Source: Bacteroidaceae bacterium (GTDB taxonomy: Bacteria > Bacteroidota > Bacteroidia > Bacteroidales > Bacteroidaceae). From it: 23,414 nt of DNA. Shown piece after piece: positions 7,829-14,319 of the stretch (positions are counted from its first letter, which is position 1; every line of letters begins with the position of its first letter). Both the position numbers and the translations under genes were made by a program. Below the pieces are notes generated by a model. It saw only the letters and a program-made list of their open reading frames with translations. It ran no database searches and was not told the origin of the DNA. Location: NCBI GenBank assembly GCA_021443405.1, contig JABUUA010000006.1:1-23414 (forward strand), given 5' to 3'.

Positions 7829-8698
7829 TTAGCTTCTTTTTGCAAAAAGGCTCATCAGCGCAGCGACATAATCATGGTCGGTGCGAACGCTCACATTATC
7901 GACATTGCTGCGAGTGAAGGTGTCTCGCAGTCGCTCGCTCTGCTCTTTCCACCAGCGAGCATGAGCGTTTCGAACCGAACTGCTCGATGTATCCACGTAC
8001 TGTTCGTGACCCGTCTCCGCATCCACCACCTTCATCAAGCCTACATCCGGCAACTCAGCCACGCGACGGTCATACACTTGAATAGCCACAACATCGTGCT
8101 TACGGTTAGCGATGATGAGAGGTTGACTGAAATCCTTTTGGTCGATGAAGTCACTCAACACAAAGGCTGTGCATCGGCGCTTGATGGCCTGCGTCATATA
8201 CTCCAACGCATGTCCGACATCGGTGCGACGACTCTCAGGTTGGAAATCAAGGAGTTCTCGGATAATGTAAAGGATGTGCTTACGACCTTTCTTTGGGGGA
8301 ATGAATTTCTCCACTTTATCCGAGAAAAATATCACACCTATCTTATCATTGTTCTGAATCGCAGAGAAAGCCAGCGTAGCACCGATTTCAGTCTGCATAT
8401 CTCGCTTGAGCTGGTTCTGCGTGCCAAACTCCAGACTTCCGCTCACATCCACAAGCAACATAACAGTAAGTTCACGCTCCTCTTCAAATACCTTGACGTA
8501 AGGCTTATTGAAACGGGCTGTCACGTTCCATTCTATGTCGCGGATATCGTCGCCATACTGATACTCACGAACTTCGCTGAAGGCCATACCTCGCCCCTTG
8601 AACGCACTATGATACTCTCCAGCAAAAATATTGTTGGAAAGCCCACGAGTTTTGATTTCAATCTGGCGAACGCGCTTCAGTATCTCGCTGGTTTCCAT
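7829..8698 (-). CDS. DUF58 domain protein, VWA-like partner of MoxR
   Basis: The 289-residue product is a soluble DUF58 protein with no signal peptide and no membrane span. The family signature is seen at about 43-70, with REYQYGDDIRDIEWNVTAR and the following NKPYVKVFEEERE. A VWA-like metal-site start follows at D84-x-S86-x-S88 (VDVSGS), with a further Asp at 183 (LSDF). DUF58 genes nearly always sit next to moxR, and the two products are thought to work together, possibly with the ATPase remodelling or loading the VWA-like partner. The ATG shares a base with the moxR stop (TGATG), and the stop abuts the next gene. The start is fixed by this overlap. Family assignment is firm, biochemical role is not known. 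Confidence 0.92.
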   Translation of the reverse strand: METSEILKRVRQIEIKTRGLSNNIFAGEYHSAFKGRGMAFSEVREYQYGDDIRDIEWNVTARFNKPYVKVFEEERELTVMLLVDVSGSLEFGTQNQLKRDMQTEIGATLAFSAIQNNDKIGVIFFSDKVEKFIPPKKGRKHILYIIRELLDFQPESRRTDVGHALEYMTQAIKRRCTAFVLSDFIDQKDFSQPLIIANRKHDVVAIQVYDRRVAELPDVGLMKVVDAETGHEQYVDTSSSSVRNAHARWWKEQSERLRDTFTRSNVDNVSVRTDHDYVAALMSLFAKRS

Positions 8699-9693
8699 CA
8701 GGGCACTTCTACCTTGTTGATGATCTGGCTAACAATTTCTTCGGCTGTGATGTTATGAGCCTCCGCCTCGTAGGTCAAGCCAATGCGGTGGCGTAGTACA
8801 TCGTGAGCCACAGCACGGACATCCTCAGGAATCACGTAGCCACGACGCTTGATGAAGGCATAGGCACGGGCGGCAAGAGCAAGATTGATGCTTGCACGGG
8901 GACTACCGCCAAATTCAATGTAATTCCTCAAGTCTTGCAAGCCGTATTTTTCGGGGAAACGAGTGGCAAAGACAATGTCGGCAATATATTGTTCAATCTT
9001 CTCATCAATATACACCTGCCGAACCACATTCCGAGCCTCGCGGATATCTTCGGTACGAAGAATAGGCTTTACCTCATTCTTATCGCCCGTGATATTCATG
9101 CGAATAATACGTTTTTCCTCTTCCAACTTGGGATAATCAATCACAACTTTGAGCATGAAACGGTCCACCTGCGCCTCGGGCAGCGGATAAGTGCCCTCCT
9201 GCTCTATCGGGTTTTGAGTAGCCAGCACCAAGAATGGGTCGGGGAGCTTATAGGTCTGTTTACCGATTGTCACCTGACGTTCCTGCATCGATTCAAGCAA
9301 GGCGCTCTGCACCTTGGCCGGAGCACGGTTTATTTCATCGGCCAACACAAAGTTCGCAAAAACAGGGCCCTGTTCTACAACAAACCGTTCGTCCTTCTGA
9401 CTATAAATCATTGTACCGATAACGTCGGCAGGAAGCAAGTCGGGGGTAAATTGGATACGCGAGAATTGGGCATCAACAAGCGAAGCCAAGGTCTTGATGG
9501 CTTGGGTCTTTGCCAAACCAGGCACACCTTCCAATAAGACGTGGCCATCACTCAAGAGACCGATGAGCAACGACTCCACCAGATGTTTCTGTCCCACAAT
9601 CACCTGCGACATACCCGTCTGCAGGTTCGTTACAAATGCGCTTTGACGCTCAATCCGCTCGTTGAGTTCGCGGATATCAATAGATTCTGCCAT
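8698..9693 (-). CDS. moxR: MoxR-family AAA+ ATPase, first gene of the Bat operon
   Basis: The 331-residue cytoplasmic ATPase shows a Walker A motif at 56-63 (GVPGLAKT), a Walker B at 116-120 (VLADE), sensor ATQN at 158-161 and the MoxR signature EGTYPLPEAQVDRF at 166-179 with the Arg178 finger. MoxR proteins are AAA+ chaperone-like ATPases, thought to mature or regulate VWA proteins; here the DUF58, BatA and BatB products are the obvious candidates. The start at 9693 lies about 33 nt below a predicted transcription start from a strong promoter. The stop overlaps the DUF58 start by one base. moxR is used here as the family label, since the exact Bacteroidales gene name varies. Confidence 0.93.
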   Translation of the reverse strand: MAESIDIRELNERIERQSAFVTNLQTGMSQVIVGQKHLVESLLIGLLSDGHVLLEGVPGLAKTQAIKTLASLVDAQFSRIQFTPDLLPADVIGTMIYSQKDERFVVEQGPVFANFVLADEINRAPAKVQSALLESMQERQVTIGKQTYKLPDPFLVLATQNPIEQEGTYPLPEAQVDRFMLKVVIDYPKLEEEKRIIRMNITGDKNEVKPILRTEDIREARNVVRQVYIDEKIEQYIADIVFATRFPEKYGLQDLRNYIEFGGSPRASINLALAARAYAFIKRRGYVIPEDVRAVAHDVLRHRIGLTYEAEAHNITAEEIVSQIINKVEVP

Positions 9694-9694
9694 A

Positions 9695-9749
9695 TAAAAG
9701 CCGTATTTTTTGTATGTTCTTATTACAAGTTACAAAATTACGGCTTTTA
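9695..9749. repeat. Perfect 11-bp inverted repeat flanking the Bat operon transcription start
   Basis: The arms are taaaagccgta (9695-9705) and tacggctttta (9739-9749), exact reverse complements with 33 bases between them. The upstream arm touches the -7 box of the moxR promoter. The other arm lies next to the moxR ATG (9693-9691). Only one arm would be in the mRNA if transcription starts near 9726, so an RNA hairpin from this promoter is unlikely. A pair of protein-binding half-sites fits better. No U-rich tract follows, so it is not a terminator. This is a candidate operator, seen in sequence but untested. Confidence 0.6.
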
Positions 9750-9764
9750 CGGCGCAATGCCAAA
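9733..9764 (-). promoter_or_regulatory. Promoter of the Bat operon
   Basis: Reading on the minus strand, TTTG (9764-9761) is followed by 20 bases and then TAATTTTG (9740-9733). Both match the Bacteroidota vegetative promoter elements (TTTG at -33, TAnnTTTG at -7). Transcription should start near 9726, leaving a leader of about 33 nt before moxR. The element lies in the only real gap (90 nt) between the ftsY-operon genes and moxR, so the Bat genes can be transcribed separately. Confidence 0.75.
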
Positions 9765-9783
9765 CGAAAAGAATTAAAAAAAG

Positions 9784-10896
9784 TTACTTCTTCACCAATT
9801 CCGGCAATTTAAGTTTCGTACCAACAGGAACATTATCAGGATTGTCAATTCCATTGAACAGGATGATGTATGCCGCAGTTTCTTTGTCCCCATAGATTTT
9901 GCGGGCCAGTTGATACAGATATTCACCGCGAGCCAACGTATGTTCTTCCTTTTCTCCAACAATTAAATACTCGCCACCAGGTAGTTGCGGATATTTCGCC
10001 GCTAATTCCTCCACTGTGGGTTCCTTGGGGGTAGGCGCTTCCTCTTGCGATTGGACGCTCTGCTGAGGTACTGCAGCCATCTTCTTGGCCGGAGTTGCAG
10101 CAACTACAGCTGGTTTGTCCGCCTCTGCCGAAGCATGTTTATTCCATTTTGTGCCTAAATAGAAGCAACCGAACATCAATAACAAGATGCCTAACAAACA
10201 AGCACATATCGCCGTCCAAGAAATCCGTAAACCAGACTTCCGCTCGACACTTTCCGCAATAGCAGGCGACTCGGGAACAGACTCCGGCTCACTTTCGGGG
10301 ATATTCTCCTTTATTTCCTCGACCACAGATGGTTCTACAGGTGCCAAGACTGTCGAGATTACAGAAACGGGGGCCTCCGCCACACACTCCTCTAAGTTCT
10401 CAGCCGGCGTCTCTGCCTCAAGTTCGTCCGAAGGAATCTCAGCTATTGTCTCAGGCATTTCCTCCACAACTTCCTCAGTATCTTCCAAGAGCGTAACAGC
10501 CTCAGATTCTGTCTCCACCTCCGGCAAGGGTTCAAGAGAGAAATCTGTACTCTCCATCATGGTCGTATCTACTCCTTCATTGAGAATCGTGGTTTCAAAA
10601 TCAGCAAAAGGCTTGTTCACTTGGTCGCGCAGTACGGCGTCGGGCGTAAAAGTAACACGAGCGTGCCCCTCAATCACGAAGCGTTCGCCAGTATTTACAT
10701 TCACACTTTCACGACTCTCTACAGAAACCAGTTTGAACGTGCCCAGTCCTTTTATCTTCACCAACTTATCCACGGCAAGATTGGCCTCGATAATATCAAA
10801 CACATTGCGTACGAATGTCTCGGCCTCTTTCTTTGAGATGCCTTTACGAGCGGCCAATCCTTCAGCCAACTCCACAAGTGTTATCTTGCTGTTCAT
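9784..10896 (-). CDS. Membrane-anchored HU-like DNA-binding protein with C-terminal LysM domain
   Basis: The 370-residue protein combines three parts. Residues 1-95 are an HU/IHF-type domain: helix pair, then KIKGLGTFKL and a beta arm (VNVNTGERFVI) leading to FTPDAVLRDQV. The arm carries Asn where HU usually has the intercalating Pro. Residues about 109-215 are strongly acidic and Pro-rich with about 30 Glu/Asp. One membrane span (about 226-248) follows basic residues (ERKSGLR), which favours the N-terminus facing the cytoplasm. After a linker of about 60 residues, 309-366 form a LysM domain (HTLARGEYLYQLARKIYG, then PDNVPVGTKLKLPEL). LysM binds peptidoglycan glycans, so the protein could tie the chromosome to the cell wall. 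The start is set 6 nt after the small HU gene. The architecture is directly visible, the tethering role is inference. Confidence 0.88.
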   Translation of the reverse strand: MNSKITLVELAEGLAARKGISKKEAETFVRNVFDIIEANLAVDKLVKIKGLGTFKLVSVESRESVNVNTGERFVIEGHARVTFTPDAVLRDQVNKPFADFETTILNEGVDTTMMESTDFSLEPLPEVETESEAVTLLEDTEEVVEEMPETIAEIPSDELEAETPAENLEECVAEAPVSVISTVLAPVEPSVVEEIKENIPESEPESVPESPAIAESVERKSGLRISWTAICACLLGILLLMFGCFYLGTKWNKHASAEADKPAVVAATPAKKMAAVPQQSVQSQEEAPTPKEPTVEELAAKYPQLPGGEYLIVGEKEEHTLARGEYLYQLARKIYGDKETAAYIILFNGIDNPDNVPVGTKLKLPELVKK

Positions 10897-10902
10897 GCGT
10901 AT

Positions 10903-11178
10903 TTAAGCGTTGAGGCGTTCTTTCATAGTAGAACTAACACGGAAATTCAGCACCATCTTCGGCGGAACAAGCATGCGCTGCTTGGTACCGGGGTTCACTA
11001 CCACACGCTCCAATTTCTTCTTCACCTCGAAGTTGCCAAACCCTTGGATAGAGATGACGTTCTCTTCCTCCAGTTGGTTGGTGATTTCTGCTACGAGGCC
11101 AGTCATAAGGGCCGTAGTATCTCGCACCGAGATGTTCATGCGACGTGACAATTCAGCCAAGAATTCCTTGTTATTCAT
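10903..11178 (-). CDS. HU/IHF-family DNA-binding protein
   Basis: This 91-residue protein has full HU length and fold pattern: two N-terminal helices (NKEFLAELSRRMNISVRDTT, then VAEITNQLEEENV), the conserved turn ISIQGFGNFEVKKK, a beta arm carrying NPGTKQRM with the Pro typical of DNA-bending HU proteins, and a C-terminal helix (SSTMKERLNA). Its sequence is divergent from standard HupB, so the name hup is not given. It lies 7 nt downstream of rimO and 6 nt upstream of the HU-LysM gene, so the two HU-type proteins are co-transcribed. HU proteins form dimers, and a mixed dimer with the membrane-bound neighbour is possible but unproven. Confidence 0.88.
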   Translation of the reverse strand: MNNKEFLAELSRRMNISVRDTTALMTGLVAEITNQLEEENVISIQGFGNFEVKKKLERVVVNPGTKQRMLVPPKMVLNFRVSSTMKERLNA

Positions 11179-11185
11179 ATCCTTA

Positions 11186-12481
11186 CTATATTACGTGGGC
11201 ATACAGATCGAAATCATCTGCCTGGTCTATCATACAATTGTAGAAATGCCCTATTTCCAGTTCAGCCCCCGCAGCAATCAACACTTCGGGGTCAATTTCG
11301 GGCGAGTCAAACTCGGTACGACCAATATAATAGTCGCCCTCTTGACGGTCGATAATTACGCGCATCTTCTGCCCGACTTTGCGCTCTTGAATCTCTGCCG
11401 ATATGCGCTGCTGCACTTGCATCAGTTTACTCAAACGCGTCTGCTTTGTCTCGTCAGAAATATCATCGGCATAGTGGTCTGCCGAATAAGTCCCGAGTTC
11501 TTCGCTATAGGCAAAAGCGCCCATACGCTCAAACTTAGCCCACTTGACAAAATCTATCAAGTCGCGGAAACCCTCCTCCGTTTCTCCTGGATGCCCCACC
11601 ATGAGCGTGGTGCGCAGATGAATGCCCGGCACTTCCTTTCTGAACCGTTCTACCAAAGCATAAGTCTGCTCTTTTGTAATATGACGATGCATAGCTTCCA
11701 GCACAGGGTCGGCAATATGTTGCAATGCGATATCCATATACTTGCAGACGTTGTCGTGCTCGCGCATGACCCGGAACAAGTCTTCTGGAAAATCGGCAGG
11801 ATAAGCATAATGCAGGCGAATCCACTCCACGCCGGGAATCAAGGCCATATTCTCGATGAGTTCGGCTATCTTACGCTGTTTATACAAGTCAACGCCATAG
11901 AAAGTCAACTCTTGTGCAATGACTTGGAACTCGCGCACTCCTTGGGACACAAGCAGGCGCACCTCCTCCAAGATTTCCTCCATCGGTCGACTCTGATGTC
12001 GGCCCGTAATGATGGGGATGGCACAATAACTGCAGTGGCGGTCACACCCCTCACTTATTTTGAGATAGGCATAGTGTGAAGGAGTGGTCAGATGGCGTTC
12101 GTTGCGAAGTTCCGGTTTATACGCTTTGCCTAAGTCGTCTATCAGATTGTTCCAGTCAAACTTCCCATAGAACTTATCCACTTCGGGCAGTTCCGCATTG
12201 AGGTCCTCAAAGAAGCGTTGTGACAGACAACCCATTACATACAATTTCCGCAATTTCCCTTGCGACTTTCGCTGGGCCAATTCCAATATCATGTTGACAC
12301 TCTCCTCCTGAGCATCCGCAATAAAACCGCAAGTGTTCACAACCGCAGTTTCCCCTTCGGGGCGCTCGCTATCATGCGTCACGGTATAACCGCACGCTTC
12401 CAACTGACGCATCAGCCGCTCCGAATCCACCAGATTTTTACTACAACCCAGCGTGATGATATCTACGGTGTTACGTTTCAT
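11186..12481 (-). CDS. rimO: Ribosomal protein uS12 methylthiotransferase RimO
   Basis: The 431-residue product is a radical-SAM methylthiotransferase. The N-terminal iron-sulfur cysteines are C13 (GCSKN), C51 (NTCGF) and C85 (GCLSQ). The radical-SAM cluster is C146-x3-C150-x2-C153 (GCDRHCSYCAIP). A TRAM-type domain ends the protein (about 365-431, including IIDRQEGDYYIGRTEFDSPE). RimO adds a methylthio group to the conserved Asp of ribosomal protein uS12. The GCSKN start and the SEGCDRHCSYCAIP form favour RimO over the tRNA enzyme MiaB. The ATG overlaps the ftsY stop by 4 nt (ATGA), giving one operon. Length and motifs are complete. Confidence 0.95.
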   Translation of the reverse strand: MKRNTVDIITLGCSKNLVDSERLMRQLEACGYTVTHDSERPEGETAVVNTCGFIADAQEESVNMILELAQRKSQGKLRKLYVMGCLSQRFFEDLNAELPEVDKFYGKFDWNNLIDDLGKAYKPELRNERHLTTPSHYAYLKISEGCDRHCSYCAIPIITGRHQSRPMEEILEEVRLLVSQGVREFQVIAQELTFYGVDLYKQRKIAELIENMALIPGVEWIRLHYAYPADFPEDLFRVMREHDNVCKYMDIALQHIADPVLEAMHRHITKEQTYALVERFRKEVPGIHLRTTLMVGHPGETEEGFRDLIDFVKWAKFERMGAFAYSEELGTYSADHYADDISDETKQTRLSKLMQVQQRISAEIQERKVGQKMRVIIDRQEGDYYIGRTEFDSPEIDPEVLIAAGAELEIGHFYNCMIDQADDFDLYAHVI

Positions 12482-13431
12482 CCAAAGAGTGAATCAACAA
12501 ATTCTTTACGGTCGAAAGGTTGCAGGTCTTCCATTCCCTCACCCAATCCTATGTATCGAACAGGAATCTTGAATTGATCGCTGATGCCAATCACCACACC
12601 GCCCTTGGCCGTACCATCCAACTTGGTGATAGCCATAGAAGTAACATCGGTAGCGGCTGTGAACTGCTTGGCCTGCTCAAATGCATTCTGACCCGTGCTA
12701 CCGTCCAGCACCAACATCACATCGTGCGGCGCCTCAGGTACAACTTTCTGCATGACGCGCTTAATTTTGGTCAGTTCGTCCATCAGACCTTTCTTATTAT
12801 GTAAACGGCCCGCCGTGTCTATCAAGACGACGTCAGCCCCTTGTGCTACAGCGCTCTGCAACGTGTCGAAAGCAACACTCGCGGGGTCGCTTCCCATCTG
12901 CTGTTTCACCACGGGAACACCTACGCGCTCGCCCCATATACTGATTTGCTCCACAGCAGCAGCGCGGAACGTATCGGCAGCGCCCAGCATTACTTTGAGC
13001 CCCGCCTGCTTAAACTGATAAGCCAGTTTGCCTATCGTGGTCGTTTTGCCTACTCCATTTACACCCACGACCATCACCACATAAGGTCGCTTATTCTCGG
13101 GAATCTGATAACCTTCCGTGTCGGCCGTATTGTTCTCCGTCAGCAATTCGGCAATTTCGCTCCGCAAAATACCGTTGAGTTCGTCGCTTGAAACGTATTT
13201 GTCACGCGCCACGCGCGCTTCTATGCGCTCAATAATCTTCAGGGTGGTGTCGATGCCAACGTCACTGGTGACCAGCACTTCCTCCAAATTGTCGAGGACT
13301 TCTTCGTCCACCTTCGACTTACCCGCTACGGCATGCGCCAGCTTATCGAAGAAGTTGTCCTTCGTCTTCTCCAATCCTTTGTCTAAGGTTTCCTTTTTCT
13401 CTCGAGAGAATAATTTATCGAAAAATCCCAT
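12478..13431 (-). CDS. ftsY: Signal recognition particle receptor FtsY
   Basis: This 317-residue SRP-family GTPase delivers ribosome-SRP complexes to the membrane. The N domain is helical (about 1-110), with only a short basic and acidic start rather than the long acidic A region of E. coli FtsY. The G domain has GVNGVGKT (123-130), DTFRAAA (153-159), DTAGRL (205-210), TKLDG (269-273) and the closing GLGEGMEDLQPF. It is the first gene of the unit ftsY-rimO-HU-HU-LysM and is preceded by a good -7 box. All GTPase motifs are intact, so it should be active. FtsY rather than Ffh, since there is no Met-rich M domain. Confidence 0.96.
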   Translation of the reverse strand: MGFFDKLFSREKKETLDKGLEKTKDNFFDKLAHAVAGKSKVDEEVLDNLEEVLVTSDVGIDTTLKIIERIEARVARDKYVSSDELNGILRSEIAELLTENNTADTEGYQIPENKRPYVVMVVGVNGVGKTTTIGKLAYQFKQAGLKVMLGAADTFRAAAVEQISIWGERVGVPVVKQQMGSDPASVAFDTLQSAVAQGADVVLIDTAGRLHNKKGLMDELTKIKRVMQKVVPEAPHDVMLVLDGSTGQNAFEQAKQFTAATDVTSMAITKLDGTAKGGVVIGISDQFKIPVRYIGLGEGMEDLQPFDRKEFVDSLFG

Positions 13432-13465
13432 ATTCTCGAATGTAACGTATGTATATATTGGGTTG

Positions 13466-13473
13466 CAAAGTTA
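13466..13473 (-). promoter_or_regulatory. Probable -7 box of the ftsY operon promoter
   Basis: The minus strand reads TAACTTTG here, matching TAnnTTTG. No clear TTTG lies 19-20 bases above it, so the -33 part is weak. Transcription would start near 13459, about 28 nt before ftsY. It lies just downstream of the DUF4295 terminator, as expected for a new unit. Confidence 0.6.
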
Positions 13474-13505
13474 CGCAAAAAAGTTGGTATTACTGCACTT
13501 TAAGC

Positions 13506-13544
13506 ATAAAAAAAGCCTTCACCCGGATGGAGTGAAGGCTTTAC
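13506..13544 (-). terminator. Intrinsic terminator of the rpmB-rpmG-DUF4295 operon
   Basis: An 11-bp perfect stem is formed by aaagccttcac (13512-13522) and gtgaaggcttt (13532-13542), with a 9-nt loop. On the minus strand it is followed by seven T residues. It starts about 20 nt after the DUF4295 stop. On the plus strand only three T residues follow, so it acts mainly on the minus strand. Confidence 0.9.
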
Positions 13545-13563
13545 GCAGTAGGATTATATTCTA

Positions 13564-13722
13564 TTAGTTCTTGAAGAAGTCCTTAACAGCATCGTTGGGG
13601 ACCATCTGCTCGTCAAAGATGTAAGCACCCGTCTTGGGGCTCTTCACCATCTTGATAACCTTAGTATAAGAACGGCCGTCAGTCTTGCCAGTCTGCAAGG
13701 TGGCCACGGTTTTCTTTGCCAT
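13564..13722 (-). CDS. DUF4295 small basic protein of Bacteroidota
   Basis: The 52-residue frame runs from ATG at 13722-13720 to TAA at 13566-13564. The product is small and Lys-rich: it begins MAKKTVATLQTGKTDGRSYT and ends NDAVKDFFKN, with TGAYIFDEQM near 31-40. I recognise it as the DUF4295 family, found in Bacteroidota next to rpmG. Position and basic character suggest a ribosome-associated protein. I recall a Bacteroidota-specific large-subunit protein called bL38 having been described, and this may be it, but I cannot confirm that here. It starts 23 nt after rpmG and ends just before the terminator. Confidence 0.88.
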   Translation of the reverse strand: MAKKTVATLQTGKTDGRSYTKVIKMVKSPKTGAYIFDEQMVPNDAVKDFFKN

Positions 13723-13745
13723 GTTGTCTTATTCGTTAACGGTTA

Positions 13746-13934
13746 TTACTTGATTTCCTTATGAACGGTCATACGCTTGAGGATGGGGTTATACTTCTTC
13801 AACTCCATACGCTCAGGGGTATTCTTACGGTTCTTGGTGGTGATGTAGCGAGAAGTACCGGGCAGACCGCTCTGCTTCATCTCGGTGCACTCCAGAATCA
13901 CCTGTACTCTGTTACCTTTAGCTTTCTTTGCCAT
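13746..13934 (-). CDS. rpmG: 50S ribosomal protein bL33
   Basis: The 62-residue product matches bL33: a Lys-rich start (MAKKAKGNRVQVILECTE), then YITTKNRKNTPERMELKKYNP, which is the typical family core, and a basic end. Only one Cys (C16) is present, so the zinc-binding four-Cys set is absent; this is the zinc-free form. Its length is slightly above the 50-55 residues usual elsewhere. It lies 19 nt downstream of rpmB and upstream of the DUF4295 gene in one transcript. Confidence 0.96.
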   Translation of the reverse strand: MAKKAKGNRVQVILECTEMKQSGLPGTSRYITTKNRKNTPERMELKKYNPILKRMTVHKEIK

Positions 13935-13953
13935 AACTTGTGTTCTTTATGGG

Positions 13954-14214
13954 TTAACCGATTACCTTAATATCTTTCCAATCGCAGTAGCCCTTGGCAA
14001 CAGCCTGATTGAGAGCTGCATCGAGGCCAACCTTGTTAATCATGCGGAGACCTGCAGCTGAGATACTGAGGGTGATCCAGCAGTCCTGCTCTACATAGTA
14101 GAACTTCTTTGAGAACAAGTTCACATCGAAGTGACGCTTGGTGCGGCGCTTTGAGTGAGAAACATTGTTTCCAATCATGGCCTTCTTACCGGTAATTTGA
14201 CAAATCTTAGACAT
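13954..14214 (-). CDS. rpmB: 50S ribosomal protein bL28
   Basis: The 86-residue product is bL28: it begins MSKICQITGKKAMIGNNVSH, followed by SKRRTKRHFDVNL and the middle WITLSISAAGLRMINKVGLD. The N-terminal CxxC and the second Cys pair of the zinc-binding form are absent, so this is the zinc-free version. It is the first gene of the ribosomal unit, with a strong promoter about 50 nt upstream. An AAGGAA sequence lies 9 nt before the ATG, which is notable because Bacteroidota mRNAs often lack such sites. Confidence 0.96.
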   Translation of the reverse strand: MSKICQITGKKAMIGNNVSHSKRRTKRHFDVNLFSKKFYYVEQDCWITLSISAAGLRMINKVGLDAALNQAVAKGYCDWKDIKVIG

Positions 14215-14235
14215 TTCTAATCGTTCCTTTCTTTA

Positions 14236-14249
14236 GCTATTCCAATAGC
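14236..14249 (-). promoter_or_regulatory. Small hairpin in the rpmB 5' leader
   Basis: The minus-strand leader has GCTATT, two bases, then AATAGC, which gives a 5-6 bp stem about 21 nt before the rpmB start. It lies between the predicted transcription start (near 14260) and the AAGGAA site. It could be part of an autoregulatory leader, since ribosomal operons often have these. The stem is short and AT-rich, so this is tentative. Confidence 0.35.
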
Positions 14250-14266
14250 ATCTTCCAAACAGGGCA

Positions 14267-14297
14267 CAAAGTTACTACTTTTTTTCTGAATAGCAAA
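14267..14297 (-). promoter_or_regulatory. Promoter of the rpmB ribosomal operon
   Basis: The minus strand shows TTTG (14297-14294), 19 bases with a run of seven A residues, then TAACTTTG (14274-14267). Both boxes match the Bacteroidota consensus exactly and the spacing is standard. Transcription should begin near 14260, giving a leader of about 46 nt. It lies between tsaD and rpmB with no other gene. Confidence 0.8.
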
Positions 14298-14319
14298 ATA
14301 ATTCCCAAGGTTTTTGCAA

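Noticed and set aside
10187..10906. Ser-rich plus-strand open frame (239 codons)
   Set aside because: It mirrors the acidic Glu-rich segment and HU domain of the minus-strand gene; Glu codons read in reverse give Ser and Phe/Leu codons.
14294..14317. Inverted repeat gcaaaa/ttttgc near the end of tsaD
   Set aside because: The 6-bp AT-rich stem overlaps the -33 box of the rpmB promoter and lacks a following T-run, so I did not call it a tsaD terminator.
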